Shown: positions 34,240 to 41,755 of the stretch, one piece after another
Layout: each line of letters starts with the position of its first letter
Position numbering within the stretch: the first letter of the stretch is position 1
Program-made: the position numbers and the translations under genes
Assembly: GCF_014650075.1 (NCBI RefSeq)
Contig: NZ_BMUG01000008.1
Location: 248,001 to 312,000 of the forward strand
Length of the DNA stretch: 64,000 nt
Direction of reading: 5' to 3'
DNA from: Streptomyces microflavus
GTDB taxonomy: Bacteria; Actinomycetota; Actinomycetes; Streptomycetales; Streptomycetaceae
Notes under the pieces: model-generated
The model's database searches: none
What the model saw: only the letters and a program-made list of their open reading frames with translations
Told to the model about the DNA's origin: nothing

Positions 34240-34856
34240 CTGGCCTTTTGCGGACCCATGGACATCAGCCCGCGCAAGCCGTCCGCCAGCACCTCGGGGC
34301 GTACGTCCCCGAACAGGGCCTCCTGCACGATGAAGCCCTGGGCGGTGGCGATCATCGTTCGCGCCACATGGTCGGCCGCCACGTCACCGCTCAGGATCCC
34401 GGCGTCGCGGTAGGCCTCGACCAGCTTCGTCCATGCGGCCCGCATCGTGGCGTAACCCTCGTCGAGCTGTACGGCGAGTCGCTCGTCGCGCAGCGTCTCG
34501 GACCAGAGCTGTACGGCGAGGGCGGCGAAGGTGCGGCGTTCCAGCCCGTGCAGCTCCCCGGCGAGCACCCGGCCGAGCACCCCGCTCAGCAGCACGTCCG
34601 GGGTGGGCGGCGGAGACATGCGGCTCGCCTCCGCGAACGCGCCACGGATGGTGGCGAAGGTCTCCTCGGTGATGGCCGCGATGATGTCCTCCTTGCCCGG
34701 GAAGTAGCGGTAGACCGCACCGGCCGACAGGCCCACCTCCTTGAGGACGTCCTGCATGGACGTGCCGTGGAATCCGCTGCGGGCGAAGCAGCGCGCCGCG
34801 CCGTCGAGGATCTGGCGGCGCCGGGCGTCGAGGTGTTCCTGGGATACACGAGCCAT
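34236..34856 (-). CDS. TetR-family regulator of the divergent permease
   Basis: 206 aa. The helix-turn-helix spans about residues 10-57: LDARRRQILDGAARCFARSG, then TSMQDVLKEVGLSAGAVYRYFPGKEDI. The C-terminal domain resembles TetR regulators of drug exporters only in general. The start is at 34856 (ATG). Divergent from the membrane permease gene; two near-identical 19-nt sites lie between the genes, so it probably represses both. Its stop is about 140 nt upstream of ureA on the same strand. Confidence 0.9.
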   Translation of the reverse strand: MARVSQEHLDARRRQILDGAARCFARSGFHGTSMQDVLKEVGLSAGAVYRYFPGKEDIIAAITEETFATIRGAFAEASRMSPPPTPDVLLSGVLGRVLAGELHGLERRTFAALAVQLWSETLRDERLAVQLDEGYATMRAAWTKLVEAYRDAGILSGDVAADHVARTMIATAQGFIVQEALFGDVRPEVLADGLRGLMSMGPQKAS

Positions 34857-34867
34857 GGGCTCAACCT

Positions 34868-34944
34868 AAAACGAACGTTCCTTCTTGACAAGCGAGCACC
34901 CCGTCCGGACAGTGGGAGTATCTGCAAAACGAACGATCCTTCTT
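34868..34944. promoter_or_regulatory. Two 19-nt TetR operator copies
   Basis: AAAACGAACGTTCCTTCTT (34868-34886) recurs at 34926-34944 with one change (T to A). Each is centred on a GAACGTTC-type dyad (imperfect in copy 2). Start-to-start distance is 58 nt. One copy is 11 nt from the tetR start and the other 28 nt from the permease start. Confidence 0.65.
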
Positions 34945-34972
34945 TTTGATCGCCGCCCGAATCGAGGCCCCC

Positions 34973-35980
34973 ATGTCCACTCCACCCAATCGCCGCGCGG
35001 TGGCGGTCGTCCTGCTGATCCCGCTGGTCGTCACGCTCGCCCTCTGGGCCTTCGCCTGGCCCGCCGCCCGGATAGCGCCCCGCGACCTCCCGGTGGGGGT
35101 GGCCGGTGCGGCGCCTGCGGCCGGTCAGCTGCAGCAGCAGTTCGAGCAGCGGGAGGGCGCCTTCGAGGTGCACCGCTTCGACGACGAGGCGGCAGCACGG
35201 GAGGCGATCGAGGACCGGGTCGTATACGGAGCGGTCGTCGCCGGACCGGAAGGCCCGCACGTGCTCACCGCCTCGGCCGCGAGCCCCGTGGTCGCCCAAC
35301 TGCTGCGCGAGGCGGTGACGGCGGCCGCACCGGAGGGTGCGCGGGTCCAGGTCACCGACGTGGTGGCCGCCCCCTCCGGGGACCCGCGCGGCAGCGCGCT
35401 CGGCGCGAGCGTGCTGCCGCTGGCCCTGGCGGGGATGGGAGCCGGAGCCGCCGTGACCCTGCTGGGGCTGCGCGGGGCGCGGGCAGTGCTCACGCTGACC
35501 GGATCGGCTGCCCTGGTGGGCCTCGCCGCCACGGCCGTCGCGCACAGCTGGCTCGGGGTGATCACGGGCGACTGGTGGACCGAGGCAGGCGTGCTCGCCC
35601 TGACCGTCCTGGCGATCAGCGCGGCGGTGGCCGGGCTCGCCGCCCTGCTGGGCCCACGCGGGCTCGGCCTCGGAGGGCTGCTGATGATCCTGCTGGGCAA
35701 CTCCTTCTCCGGGGTCACCAGCGCTCCCCAGCTGCTCCCCGATCCGGTCGGCGTGATCGGCCAGTGGCTGCCGCCGGGCGCGGGCGGATCACTGCTGCGC
35801 TCGGTGGCGTTCTTCGACGGCAGCGCGGCGGGCGGCCCCGCCCTGATACTCGCCCTCTGGTCGGCGCTCGGCCTGGCGGCGGTGCTGATCGCGGGCCGAC
35901 GCATGGCGGCGGCCCCGGCCGGTCCGGCCGGACCGGCCGGACCGGCACCAGTCACGCGGGAGACAGCGATGGCGGGCTGA
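34973..35980 (+). CDS. ABC-2/DUF3533-like membrane permease
   Basis: 335 aa. One N-terminal transmembrane helix (about residues 12-32), an external domain of about 110 residues, then five to six helices (about 140-315) ending in a Pro/Ala/Gly-rich tail with repeated AGPAGP. This layout resembles the YhgE/Pip/DUF3533 group of ABC-2-like exporters. No ATPase gene is next to it, so it either works alone or borrows one. ATG at 34973 follows GAGG. Control by the divergent TetR is likely. An export or tolerance role is inference. Confidence 0.75.
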   Translation: MSTPPNRRAVAVVLLIPLVVTLALWAFAWPAARIAPRDLPVGVAGAAPAAGQLQQQFEQREGAFEVHRFDDEAAAREAIEDRVVYGAVVAGPEGPHVLTASAASPVVAQLLREAVTAAAPEGARVQVTDVVAAPSGDPRGSALGASVLPLALAGMGAGAAVTLLGLRGARAVLTLTGSAALVGLAATAVAHSWLGVITGDWWTEAGVLALTVLAISAAVAGLAALLGPRGLGLGGLLMILLGNSFSGVTSAPQLLPDPVGVIGQWLPPGAGGSLLRSVAFFDGSAAGGPALILALWSALGLAAVLIAGRRMAAAPAGPAGPAGPAPVTRETAMAG

Positions 35981-36016
35981 GGGCGCGGGGGCTTCCCTCT
36001 GGGGGCGGGCGCAGCG

Positions 36017-36067
36017 AGCGGGCGATACGGGCGGGCGTTGCCAGCGGGCGATACGGGCGGGCGTTGC
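36017..36067. repeat. 25-nt tandem repeat downstream of the permease gene
   Basis: A 25-nt unit starting AGCGGGCGATACGGGCGGGC is present twice, exactly, at 36017-36041 and 36043-36067, in the gap between the permease and the Phd antitoxin. Confidence 0.7.
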
Positions 36068-36118
36068 ATCCGGGCCGAAGCCCCCCGGTAACCCCCGCCC
36101 GAACGTCAGCCGTCCGGA

Positions 36119-36180
36119 TGCCAGGCGTGCGGACGCCAGGCGTGCGGACGGTCAGGCGTGCGGACGGTCAGGCGTCCGGG
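36119..36180. repeat. 15-16-nt tandem repeats at the end of the Phd gene
   Basis: CCAGGCGTGCGGACG-type units occur four times from about 36119 to 36180 (period 15-16 nt, last copies as GGTCAGGCG...). The run crosses the stop codon of the leftward Phd gene (36168-36170), so it also sets the protein's C-terminus. Confidence 0.6.
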
Positions 36181-36452
36181 TTTCCGTGGTCGCGGTGCTC
36201 GGCGGCGATGCCGAACCGCTGCCGGTCGCCGTGGACCGACGGCGCGGAGCCGACCGAAGAGACCGAGCTGATCACCTGCTCCTCGACCACGGTCTCCTCC
36301 CCTTCGAGCCGTTCCAGGTCTGCGGCGGACACCAGCGCGACGAGCGGCTTGCCGTGCCGCGTCACGACCACCCGCTCGCCGCCGTAGACGACGCGGTTGA
36401 TCAGGTCGGCGAGCTCCGCCCGTGCTTGCGTCACCGGAATCTCGTAAGCCAT
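36168..36452 (-). CDS. Phd/YefM-type antitoxin without a neighbouring toxin
   Basis: 94 aa. Residues 1-55 match the Phd/YefM DNA-binding fold: MAYEIPVTQARAELADLINRV, then GERVVVTRHGKPLVALVSAADLERLE. The last 40 residues are acidic and Ser-rich, the usual disordered toxin-binding tail. No toxin ORF lies downstream (only repeats) or upstream. Solitary Phd-like proteins are common in Streptomyces. Its role could be plain transcription regulation. Confidence 0.75.
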   Translation of the reverse strand: MAYEIPVTQARAELADLINRVVYGGERVVVTRHGKPLVALVSAADLERLEGEETVVEEQVISSVSSVGSAPSVHGDRQRFGIAAEHRDHGNPDA

Positions 36453-36656
36453 GGCCCCAGCTTAAGGCGCGCGCGCAACCGCCACGGAGCCTTGCGGCAC
36501 CTCGCGTGCCCAGCCTCCGAAAGGCCGGCGATAGAAAGGGGCGACCACTACTCCCCCGCCTTTTGGTCACAACTCCATCACCACCGGAACATCCTGCTCC
36601 TGTGGGTGCACCCGGCTCGCTAGCGTCATGCCTCCACGAACTGCCTTGGGGGACAC

Positions 36657-37178
36657 ATGAATTGGAACGACCCGCAGCACCCGTCCCGGCAGGCCGACTG
36701 GGGCCCGGGCGTCAACGTCCCGCCGCCGAGCCCGTCCACCGGCCCCGGGTGGGCCCGTAAGCGTGTCGTACTCCCCGCCGCCGGTGTGCTGTTCCTGCTC
36801 GGCATCGGGATCGGCACCACCGGCGAGCAGCCGGAGACCGTGCGGACGGCGGCGGCGAAGGCGGAGCCCGGGCCGACGGTGACCGTCACCGTCACGGAGA
36901 CGGCGAAGGTCACGGTGACGGCCACCCCGGAGCCGGCCCCGACCGTCACGAAGATCAAGAAAGTGCGGGTGACGGTCACCGCGGCCCCGCCGGAGCCGGA
37001 TCCGGCGCCTGCCGCCGAGGAGCCCGACCCGGTCTACGAGGACGACTCGGGCGGCGGGTCCACGTACTACAAGAACTGCACCGCCGTCCGCGCCGCGGGC
37101 GCCGCCCCCATCAGAAGGGGTGACCCCGGCTACGACTCCCACCTCGATCGCGACGGTGACGGAGTCGGCTGCGAATAG
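36657..37178 (+). CDS. Excalibur calcium-binding domain membrane protein
   Basis: 173 aa. A cytoplasmic Pro-rich N-terminus, a single transmembrane helix (RVVLPAAGVLFLLGIGIGTT, about residues 36-55), a Thr/Val-rich extracytoplasmic stalk (repeated TVTVT), then an excalibur domain: YYKNCTAVRAAG...DRDGDGVGCE (137-173), with the two conserved Cys and the DxDxDG calcium loop. Start: ATG at 36657 after GGGGGA. A TAGCGT -10-like box lies at 36621. The function is unknown; a cell-surface calcium sensor is a reasonable guess. Confidence 0.8.
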   Translation: MNWNDPQHPSRQADWGPGVNVPPPSPSTGPGWARKRVVLPAAGVLFLLGIGIGTTGEQPETVRTAAAKAEPGPTVTVTVTETAKVTVTATPEPAPTVTKIKKVRVTVTAAPPEPDPAPAAEEPDPVYEDDSGGGSTYYKNCTAVRAAGAAPIRRGDPGYDSHLDRDGDGVGCE

Positions 37179-37234
37179 GGACGCCCACCGGCCCTCCCCG
37201 CCACCCACCGGCACGGAACCCCCTCCCCTCATTC

Positions 37235-37249
37235 TGTACGTCCTGTACA
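37235..37249. promoter_or_regulatory. Dyad upstream of the clpP paralog
   Basis: TGTAC-N5-GTACA, about 80 nt before the clpP start. A second small dyad, CGTTG-TG-CAACG (37297-37308), lies just before the Shine-Dalgarno. Either could be a regulator site. Confidence 0.35.
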
Positions 37250-37325
37250 TTTCTGACGGGGCGTACGAAGCACCGGCCTGCGCCGCCCCGGCGTTCCGTT
37301 GTGCAACGAGGAGAGGGGCTCCGCC

Positions 37326-37961
37326 ATGATCCGACCCGCCGCCCGTCATGTACTGCCCGAGTTCACCGAGCGCACCGCGACCGGAACCCGGACCCAGGAC
37401 CCGTACTCCAAGCTCCTGTCCGAGCGGATCGTCTTTCTCGGGAGTCCCATCGACGACACCGCCGCCGGCGATCTGATCGCGCAGTTCATGTATCTGGAGC
37501 ACGCCGACCCGGACCGGCCGCTGTCGCTCTACATCAACTGCCCCGGCGGCTCGTTCGGGGCGATGGCAGCGGTCTACGACACGATGCGGTTCCTGACGTG
37601 CGACGTGGAGACCTTCTGCCTGGGGCAGGCCGGCTCCTACGCGGCCGCCCTGCTGGCGGCCGGAGCCCCGGGGCGCCGACATGCCCTGCCCGGTGCGCGG
37701 GTAGTCATTCAGCAACCCGCGCTGGAGGAGCCGCTGCGGGGCCAGCCGTCCGACCTGGAGATCCACGCGCGCGAACTGGTCCGCACCCGCGAGCAGTTCA
37801 CGGCGATGCTGGTCCGGCACACGGGCCGGACCGCCGAGCGGGTCGCCGCGGACATCGAGCGCGACACCATCCTCGACGCGCCGGCCGCCCTCGCCTACGG
37901 GCTGGTGGACCACGTCGTGGAGAACCGTAAGCTCTCCCAGCCGCCGCACGACGCGAGGTGA
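37326..37961 (+). CDS. ClpP-like protease subunit with substituted catalytic His
   Basis: 211 aa, normal ClpP fold: [52 protein letters not shown]. The nucleophile Ser104 and Asp180 (IERDT) are present, but codon 129 is CAG: the stretch [11 protein letters not shown] has Gln where ClpP has the catalytic His (RVMIHQP). The spacing Ser104 to 129 (25 residues) equals that of E. coli Ser97-His122. ATG at 37326 follows GAGGAGAGGGG. A 101-aa gene follows 7 nt later. It is probably inactive alone but could join mixed rings (inference). Confidence 0.85.
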   Translation: MIRPAARHVLPEFTERTATGTRTQDPYSKLLSERIVFLGSPIDDTAAGDLIAQFMYLEHADPDRPLSLYINCPGGSFGAMAAVYDTMRFLTCDVETFCLGQAGSYAAALLAAGAPGRRHALPGARVVIQQPALEEPLRGQPSDLEIHARELVRTREQFTAMLVRHTGRTAERVAADIERDTILDAPAALAYGLVDHVVENRKLSQPPHDAR

Positions 37962-37968
37962 ACCGCCC

Positions 37969-38274
37969 ATGGAGCCACCGGAGTTCCCGCCGCTGCCCGC
38001 ACTGACCCACGCCGAGGGCGAGTTCATCGACTGTTACCTGGCAGTGCTCGACCAGGTGGGCCGTATCAACCCGGCGCGCGGCAACGACACCTACAGCGCC
38101 CTCAAGGCCGCACAGGCCCTGGCCTCCCGGGCGGCGGCCCTGCGCGACGCACTGGCCCTGATGCACGAGCGCGGCGAGCGGCAGATCCACGCGGCGACGC
38201 TGGCGCGGGCCCTGCGGGTGCTGGACGGCGAGCGCCGGGCGGGCCGGGTCGCCATGCCTCCGCCGGCGAACTGA
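37969..38274 (+). CDS. Small helical protein coupled to the clpP paralog
   Basis: 101 aa, no family recognised. Apart from an acidic, Pro-rich start (MEPPEFPPLPALTHAEG) it is predicted helical, with Ala/Leu heptad-like runs (ALKAAQALASRAAALRDALALMHERG). No signal or membrane segment. It begins 7 nt after the ClpP stop with GAGGTGAAC as ribosome site, so the two are co-translated. A partner or adaptor of the ClpP-like protein is the obvious guess but nothing in the sequence proves it. Confidence 0.65.
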   Translation: MEPPEFPPLPALTHAEGEFIDCYLAVLDQVGRINPARGNDTYSALKAAQALASRAAALRDALALMHERGERQIHAATLARALRVLDGERRAGRVAMPPPAN

Positions 38275-38649
38275 GCCGCTCCGTCCGCCGACGTGGAACT
38301 GAGCCGCCCCGCGCGCCGGGAGCGCATTACGGGAGCGGGCCGGTCACCGCGCCTCACGACACGCCCGGCCCGGCGATCAATTCCTCTCGCTCGTTCGGCG
38401 TAGGCGATCACCCGCGCGAGCGACGGCTCAACTTGCGCTCAGCACGCGGTACGTACTCGAAATGTGCCCTTTCGTCGCTGGTACGAGGGTGTGCGCCCGG
38501 CGCGTCGGCGGGGGCGAATCTCCCCTGTCCACCTGAATGGATCAGTGGTGAGGAGACTCACAAATCACTGTTTCGACTCGGAAATCCGGCACTTCGTGAG
38601 TCAAGATCCCTGGGACGACAAGCCCCCGCCGCCGCGGCGGGGCGGTCCG
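38275..38649. other. Long untranslated region without a supported gene
   Basis: No ORF here has convincing start signals. The stretch 38560-38640 is less G+C-rich and probably holds the promoter feeding the riboswitch, but I could not fix a -35/-10 pair. A small dyad (AGTGGTGAG...CTCACAAATCACT, 38540-38568) is present. Confidence 0.5.
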
Positions 38650-38833
38650 GGTGGACGCCGAGTCCTGCCGCTTCCCGGATGACTGGTCGACAGGAGTGGA
38701 TCGGCAGGAGTGGAGGACCCGAGCAGTACGGGCCGACCGGGAGACCGGGGAGCCCTCGGGGTGAAGCCGCATCATGCGGCCGGGCAACTTCGCCAGCCCG
38801 AACCCGACAGGTCATCCTTCACAGGCGGCTGAC
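38650..38833 (+). promoter_or_regulatory. c-di-AMP riboswitch (ydaO-yuaA)
   Basis: The leader carries the conserved blocks of this class: GACGCCGAGTCCTGCCG (about 38654), pairing CGGCAGGAG...GGACCC (38703-38720), GACCGGGGAGCC then CGGGGTGAAGCCGC (38743-38770), and the strongly conserved GCCCGAACCCGACAGGTCA ending in ACAGGCGGCTGAC (38796-38833). It ends about 12 nt before the NlpC/P60 start, the usual target in Streptomyces, where c-di-AMP binding switches off wall hydrolase genes. Limits are approximate. Confidence 0.85.
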
Positions 38834-38845
38834 GAAGGGTTGCGC

Positions 38846-39316
38846 ATGTCTGCGCAGGTTCATGTCCCGTCTCTGTTCGCCCGGGTCGGTACGGCTTCCG
38901 TACTCACCCTGGCCGTGACGTCCTCGATGCTGGCGCCAGGTCTGGTCAACGATGCCGAGGCCGCCACCCATTCGACGAAGGCGCTCAAGGTAGCCGCGTC
39001 GAAGAAGGGCGCTCCTTACAAGTACGGGGCCGCCGGTCCCAGCCGCTTCGACTGTTCGGGGCTCACTCTCTACTCGTTCAAGAAGGCCGGGAAGAAACTT
39101 CCCCGCACGGCACAGCAGCAGTACAACAAGACCCGCCATATTGCGAAGTCGCAGCGCAAACACGGCGACCTCGTCTTCTTCCATTCGGGGCGCAGCGTCT
39201 ACCACGTGGGCATCTACGCCGGGGGCGGGAAGATCTGGCACTCCCCCAAATCCGGGGATGTGGTGCGAAAGGCGAAAATCTGGTCCAAGAGCGTCTGGTA
39301 CGGACGGGTCCGCTGA
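38846..39316 (+). CDS. Secreted NlpC/P60 (C40) cell-wall hydrolase
   Basis: 156 aa. Signal peptide (hydrophobic core about residues 14-31, cleavage near AEAA) followed directly by a single NlpC/P60 domain. Catalytic Cys70 is in RFDCSG, His120 in YHVGIYAG, and the third polar residue is His132 in IWHSPKSG. It cleaves stem-peptide bonds of peptidoglycan. No extra binding domains. ATG at 38846 has GAAGGG upstream; a c-di-AMP riboswitch occupies its leader, so expression should fall when c-di-AMP is high. Confidence 0.88.
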   Translation: MSAQVHVPSLFARVGTASVLTLAVTSSMLAPGLVNDAEAATHSTKALKVAASKKGAPYKYGAAGPSRFDCSGLTLYSFKKAGKKLPRTAQQQYNKTRHIAKSQRKHGDLVFFHSGRSVYHVGIYAGGGKIWHSPKSGDVVRKAKIWSKSVWYGRVR

Positions 39317-39360
39317 CCCACCGGCCGGACGCTCTTCCCTTGCGGGCGGCCCGGGCTTCC

Positions 39361-39399
39361 CCTGCGGGCGGCTCGGGCACCCCCGGTGCCGCCCGCAGG
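39361..39399. terminator. Hairpin between NlpC/P60 and lysE genes
   Basis: Perfect 12-bp stem: CCTGCGGGCGGC (39361-39372) and its complement (39388-39399), with a 15-nt loop that can pair further. It lies between convergent stops (39316 and 39414). Confidence 0.65.
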
Positions 39400-39413
39400 C
39401 TTCCCTGCGCACC

Positions 39414-40055
39414 TCAGCGCAGGAGGGGCCCGGTCACCAGGGCCAGCCCCAGTCCGGTGAGCGCCACGCCGCTGCCGCCCTCGATCGCCCGGGCGGTACG
39501 CGGTCGGCGCAGCCACCGCCCCAGCCGGTCCACTAGGAGGGCGACGGCCGGGAACCAGATGAGGGCCAGGGCGACCACCAGGGCGGCGAGCAGCAGTGTC
39601 CGGGGCAGCGGCGGCTGACCTTCGGGGACGAACTGGGGCAGCAGGCTGAGGAAGAGGACCGGCGCCTTCGGGTTGAGCGCGTTGGTCAGGAACCCCTGCC
39701 GCAGCGCGCGCCCGGGCTGCTGGGGTGAAGCCGACGGTACGTGGTCCGGTGCGCTGCTCTCCTCGGAGACCCGGCGCCGGACCGCGTACAGCGCACTGAT
39801 CCCCAGGTAGAGCACGTACGCGCCGCCCAGCAGCTGGACCGTGCGGAAGAGCACGGGCATCGTCACCAGCACCGCGGCGAGCCCCGCCACGGCGAGCGCG
39901 GTGTGTACGAGCAGTCCCCCGGCGACGCCGAGCGCGGTGGCCAGGCCGGCGGTGCGCGAGGCCAGGGCGTTGCGTACGACGACGGTGAAGTCGGCGCCGG
40001 GCAGCGCGACCATCCCGGCGGCGACCCCGGTGAAGGCGATCAGTTGTGCGTCCAT
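39414..40055 (-). CDS. LysE-family amino-acid exporter
   Basis: 213 aa with five to six hydrophobic helices. LysE/RhtB marks: FTGVAAGMVALPGADFTVVVRNALASRTAGLATALGV split over residues 8-44, and the central GFLTNALNPKAPVLFLSLLPQFV near residue 121. It should export an amino acid or similar small molecule using the proton gradient; the substrate is unknown. Divergent from a LysR regulator 73 nt away, the classic exporter/LysG-type pairing. Confidence 0.88.
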   Translation of the reverse strand: MDAQLIAFTGVAAGMVALPGADFTVVVRNALASRTAGLATALGVAGGLLVHTALAVAGLAAVLVTMPVLFRTVQLLGGAYVLYLGISALYAVRRRVSEESSAPDHVPSASPQQPGRALRQGFLTNALNPKAPVLFLSLLPQFVPEGQPPLPRTLLLAALVVALALIWFPAVALLVDRLGRWLRRPRTARAIEGGSGVALTGLGLALVTGPLLR

Positions 40056-40079
40056 GGGGTCCAGCCTGGACCGCCGGAG

Positions 40080-40120
40080 CCTTTAGCGTGTACTTGCAAT
40101 CTTCTGGGTCTGCCTAAAGG
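40080..40120. promoter_or_regulatory. CCTTTAG / CTAAAGG dyad, candidate LysR site
   Basis: Seven-bp inverted repeat with a 27-nt spacer (40080-40086 and 40114-40120) filling the intergenic region of lysE and lysR. The right half lies 8 nt before the lysR start, fit for autorepression. Confidence 0.45.
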
Positions 40121-40128
40121 AACGCTTC

Positions 40129-41043
40129 ATGTACGACCCGACACGGCTCGCCGCTCTGGTGGCGGTCGCCGAGACCGGATCGATCACCCGGGCCGCCGCC
40201 CACCTGGGCTACACCGCGCCCGCACTCTCCCAGCAGCTGGCCAAGCTGGAGCGGGAGGCCGGGGCGACGCTGCTGGTGCGCCACCACCGCGGGGCGCGGC
40301 TGACGGCCGCCGGTGAGCTGCTGGCGGGCCGGGCCCGTCGGGTCCTGGACGAGCTGGACCAGGCGCGGCACGAGCTGGCGCAGCTGGCCGGGCTCTCCGG
40401 CGGCAGGCTGCGGGTGGGGACGTTCACGACGGCCGGGGTGCATCTGCTGCCGCCGGTCCTGAGCGCGTTCCGGCGGGCCCATCCGGATGTCGAGCTGGCC
40501 GTCACCGAGTACGAGCCACCGGGCGGGATCGCCGCGGTCACGGCGGGCGAGGTGGACCTGGCGCTGACCCACACGTACGAACCGGCGGTGGCGGACCCGC
40601 CGCCCCCGGGCGTCACGGTCGAGCCCCTGCTGGTCGAGGAGCTGGTGCTGGCGACCGCGGTCGGCCACCGGCTCTCCGAGGGGTCCGGACGGCTGGCGGT
40701 CGCCGAGCTGGCGGGGCGGCCGCTGATCAGCAGTGCTCCGGCGCATCCGCCCCGGCGCGGGGTGGAGAGCGCGCTGGCGGAGGCGGGCGCCACCCCGGCG
40801 GTGGTGTGCGAGTCGCCCGGCTACGCGCTGGTGTGCGCGCTCGTCAGCGCGGGGCTCGGGGTGGCGGTGGTGCCGGAGATGGTCGCCTCGCTGTCGTCCA
40901 CCCCGCTGGCCGTGCGGCGGCTGGAGCCCGCGGACTTCCGCCGGACGATCTCCGTGGTGCACCGCGGCGACCGGGCGACCGCCGCGGCGGCGACGCTGCT
41001 CGCCCTGCTGCGGAGCGGGTTCGGGCGGGCCGCGGCTCCTTGA
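40129..41043 (+). CDS. LysR-family regulator of the divergent exporter
   Basis: 304 aa, full length. Helix-turn-helix at residues 4-60: LAALVAVAETGSITRAAAHLGYTAPALSQQLAKLE. The C-terminal substrate-binding domain begins with GRLRVGTFTTAGVHLLPPVL. It likely senses the exported amino acid and controls the divergent lysE-type gene. ATG at 40129 with AAAGGA about 9 nt upstream. The C-terminus ends with an Ala-rich helix. Confidence 0.9.
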   Translation: MYDPTRLAALVAVAETGSITRAAAHLGYTAPALSQQLAKLEREAGATLLVRHHRGARLTAAGELLAGRARRVLDELDQARHELAQLAGLSGGRLRVGTFTTAGVHLLPPVLSAFRRAHPDVELAVTEYEPPGGIAAVTAGEVDLALTHTYEPAVADPPPPGVTVEPLLVEELVLATAVGHRLSEGSGRLAVAELAGRPLISSAPAHPPRRGVESALAEAGATPAVVCESPGYALVCALVSAGLGVAVVPEMVASLSSTPLAVRRLEPADFRRTISVVHRGDRATAAAATLLALLRSGFGRAAAP

Positions 41044-41107
41044 CCCGCGGCCCGACCAGTGGCGGCCCGGCCGTGGCGCCCTGACCGTGGCGGCCCGACC
41101 CGTGGGA

Positions 41108-41539
41108 TCAGCCCTGGACCGCTACCGCCCAGGGCAGCACGATCCAGACCGTCTTGCCGCCCTCGGCCGTCGGGACGACGGTGAGCCGCCCGCCGTACTC
41201 CTTGGCCAGGGCCCGGATGATCACCATGCCCCGGCCGTTGTCCTGCCGTACGGCGGCGGGCAGCTTCTGGGGCCACCGGGGGTGACTGTCCGTCACCCCG
41301 AGGCGCAGTTCCTCGTCCCGTTCGAGGCGCAGATCCACGGTGAAGGTGGGTGACTGGCCGAAGGTGTGCTGAACGGCGTTGGTGGCGAGTTCGGAGATGA
41401 TCAGCCGGATGGTGTCGGCGAGTTCCGTGTCTTCGGAGAGGCCCCATTCGGCCAAGGTCCTGGCCACATATCTGCGGGCCGATGAGACCGAGACCGGATC
41501 GCTCGGCAGAGTGACGGTTGCTTCCTGATGGTCTGCCAT
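41108..41539 (-). CDS. RsbW-like ATP-binding (HATPase) protein
   Basis: 143 aa. GHKL-type ATP-binding fold: N-box ELATNAVQHTFG (about residues 50-61), G1-box LGVTDSHPRWPQ, G2-box DNGRGMVIIRALAKEYGG. Such small proteins resemble anti-sigma kinases like RsbW/SpoIIAB, though most Streptomyces copies have unknown partners. ATG at 41539 lies after AAAGGGACGG. It is divergent from an XRE regulator and a DUF397 gene; the three form a widespread Streptomyces module. Confidence 0.85.
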   Translation of the reverse strand: MADHQEATVTLPSDPVSVSSARRYVARTLAEWGLSEDTELADTIRLIISELATNAVQHTFGQSPTFTVDLRLERDEELRLGVTDSHPRWPQKLPAAVRQDNGRGMVIIRALAKEYGGRLTVVPTAEGGKTVWIVLPWAVAVQG

Positions 41540-41755
41540 GGCGACGCCGTCCCTTTCGCGCCCCGGCCGACCGGCAGTCGGCCCGGATTGTGCTTCGCGC
41601 CAGACTGCCACTGTTGAAGCTCGCTGTAACGACGTTCGACCAAGATATGCATATATCTGTCGCTCGAAGCGGTGAATTCGGGTCCCGGACGACGGGGACG
41701 AAGGGCACACTGGCCCCTCTGCGGGCCCGGACCGTGCGGTGTGTGCCGGTCCCGT

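Noticed and set aside
36000-36180. CRISPR array
   Set aside because: Units are 15-26 nt, adjacent, without unique spacers, and there are no cas genes.
38464-38682. 72-aa ORF upstream of the riboswitch
   Set aside because: No ribosome site, mixed composition, and its 3' part lies in the conserved riboswitch leader.
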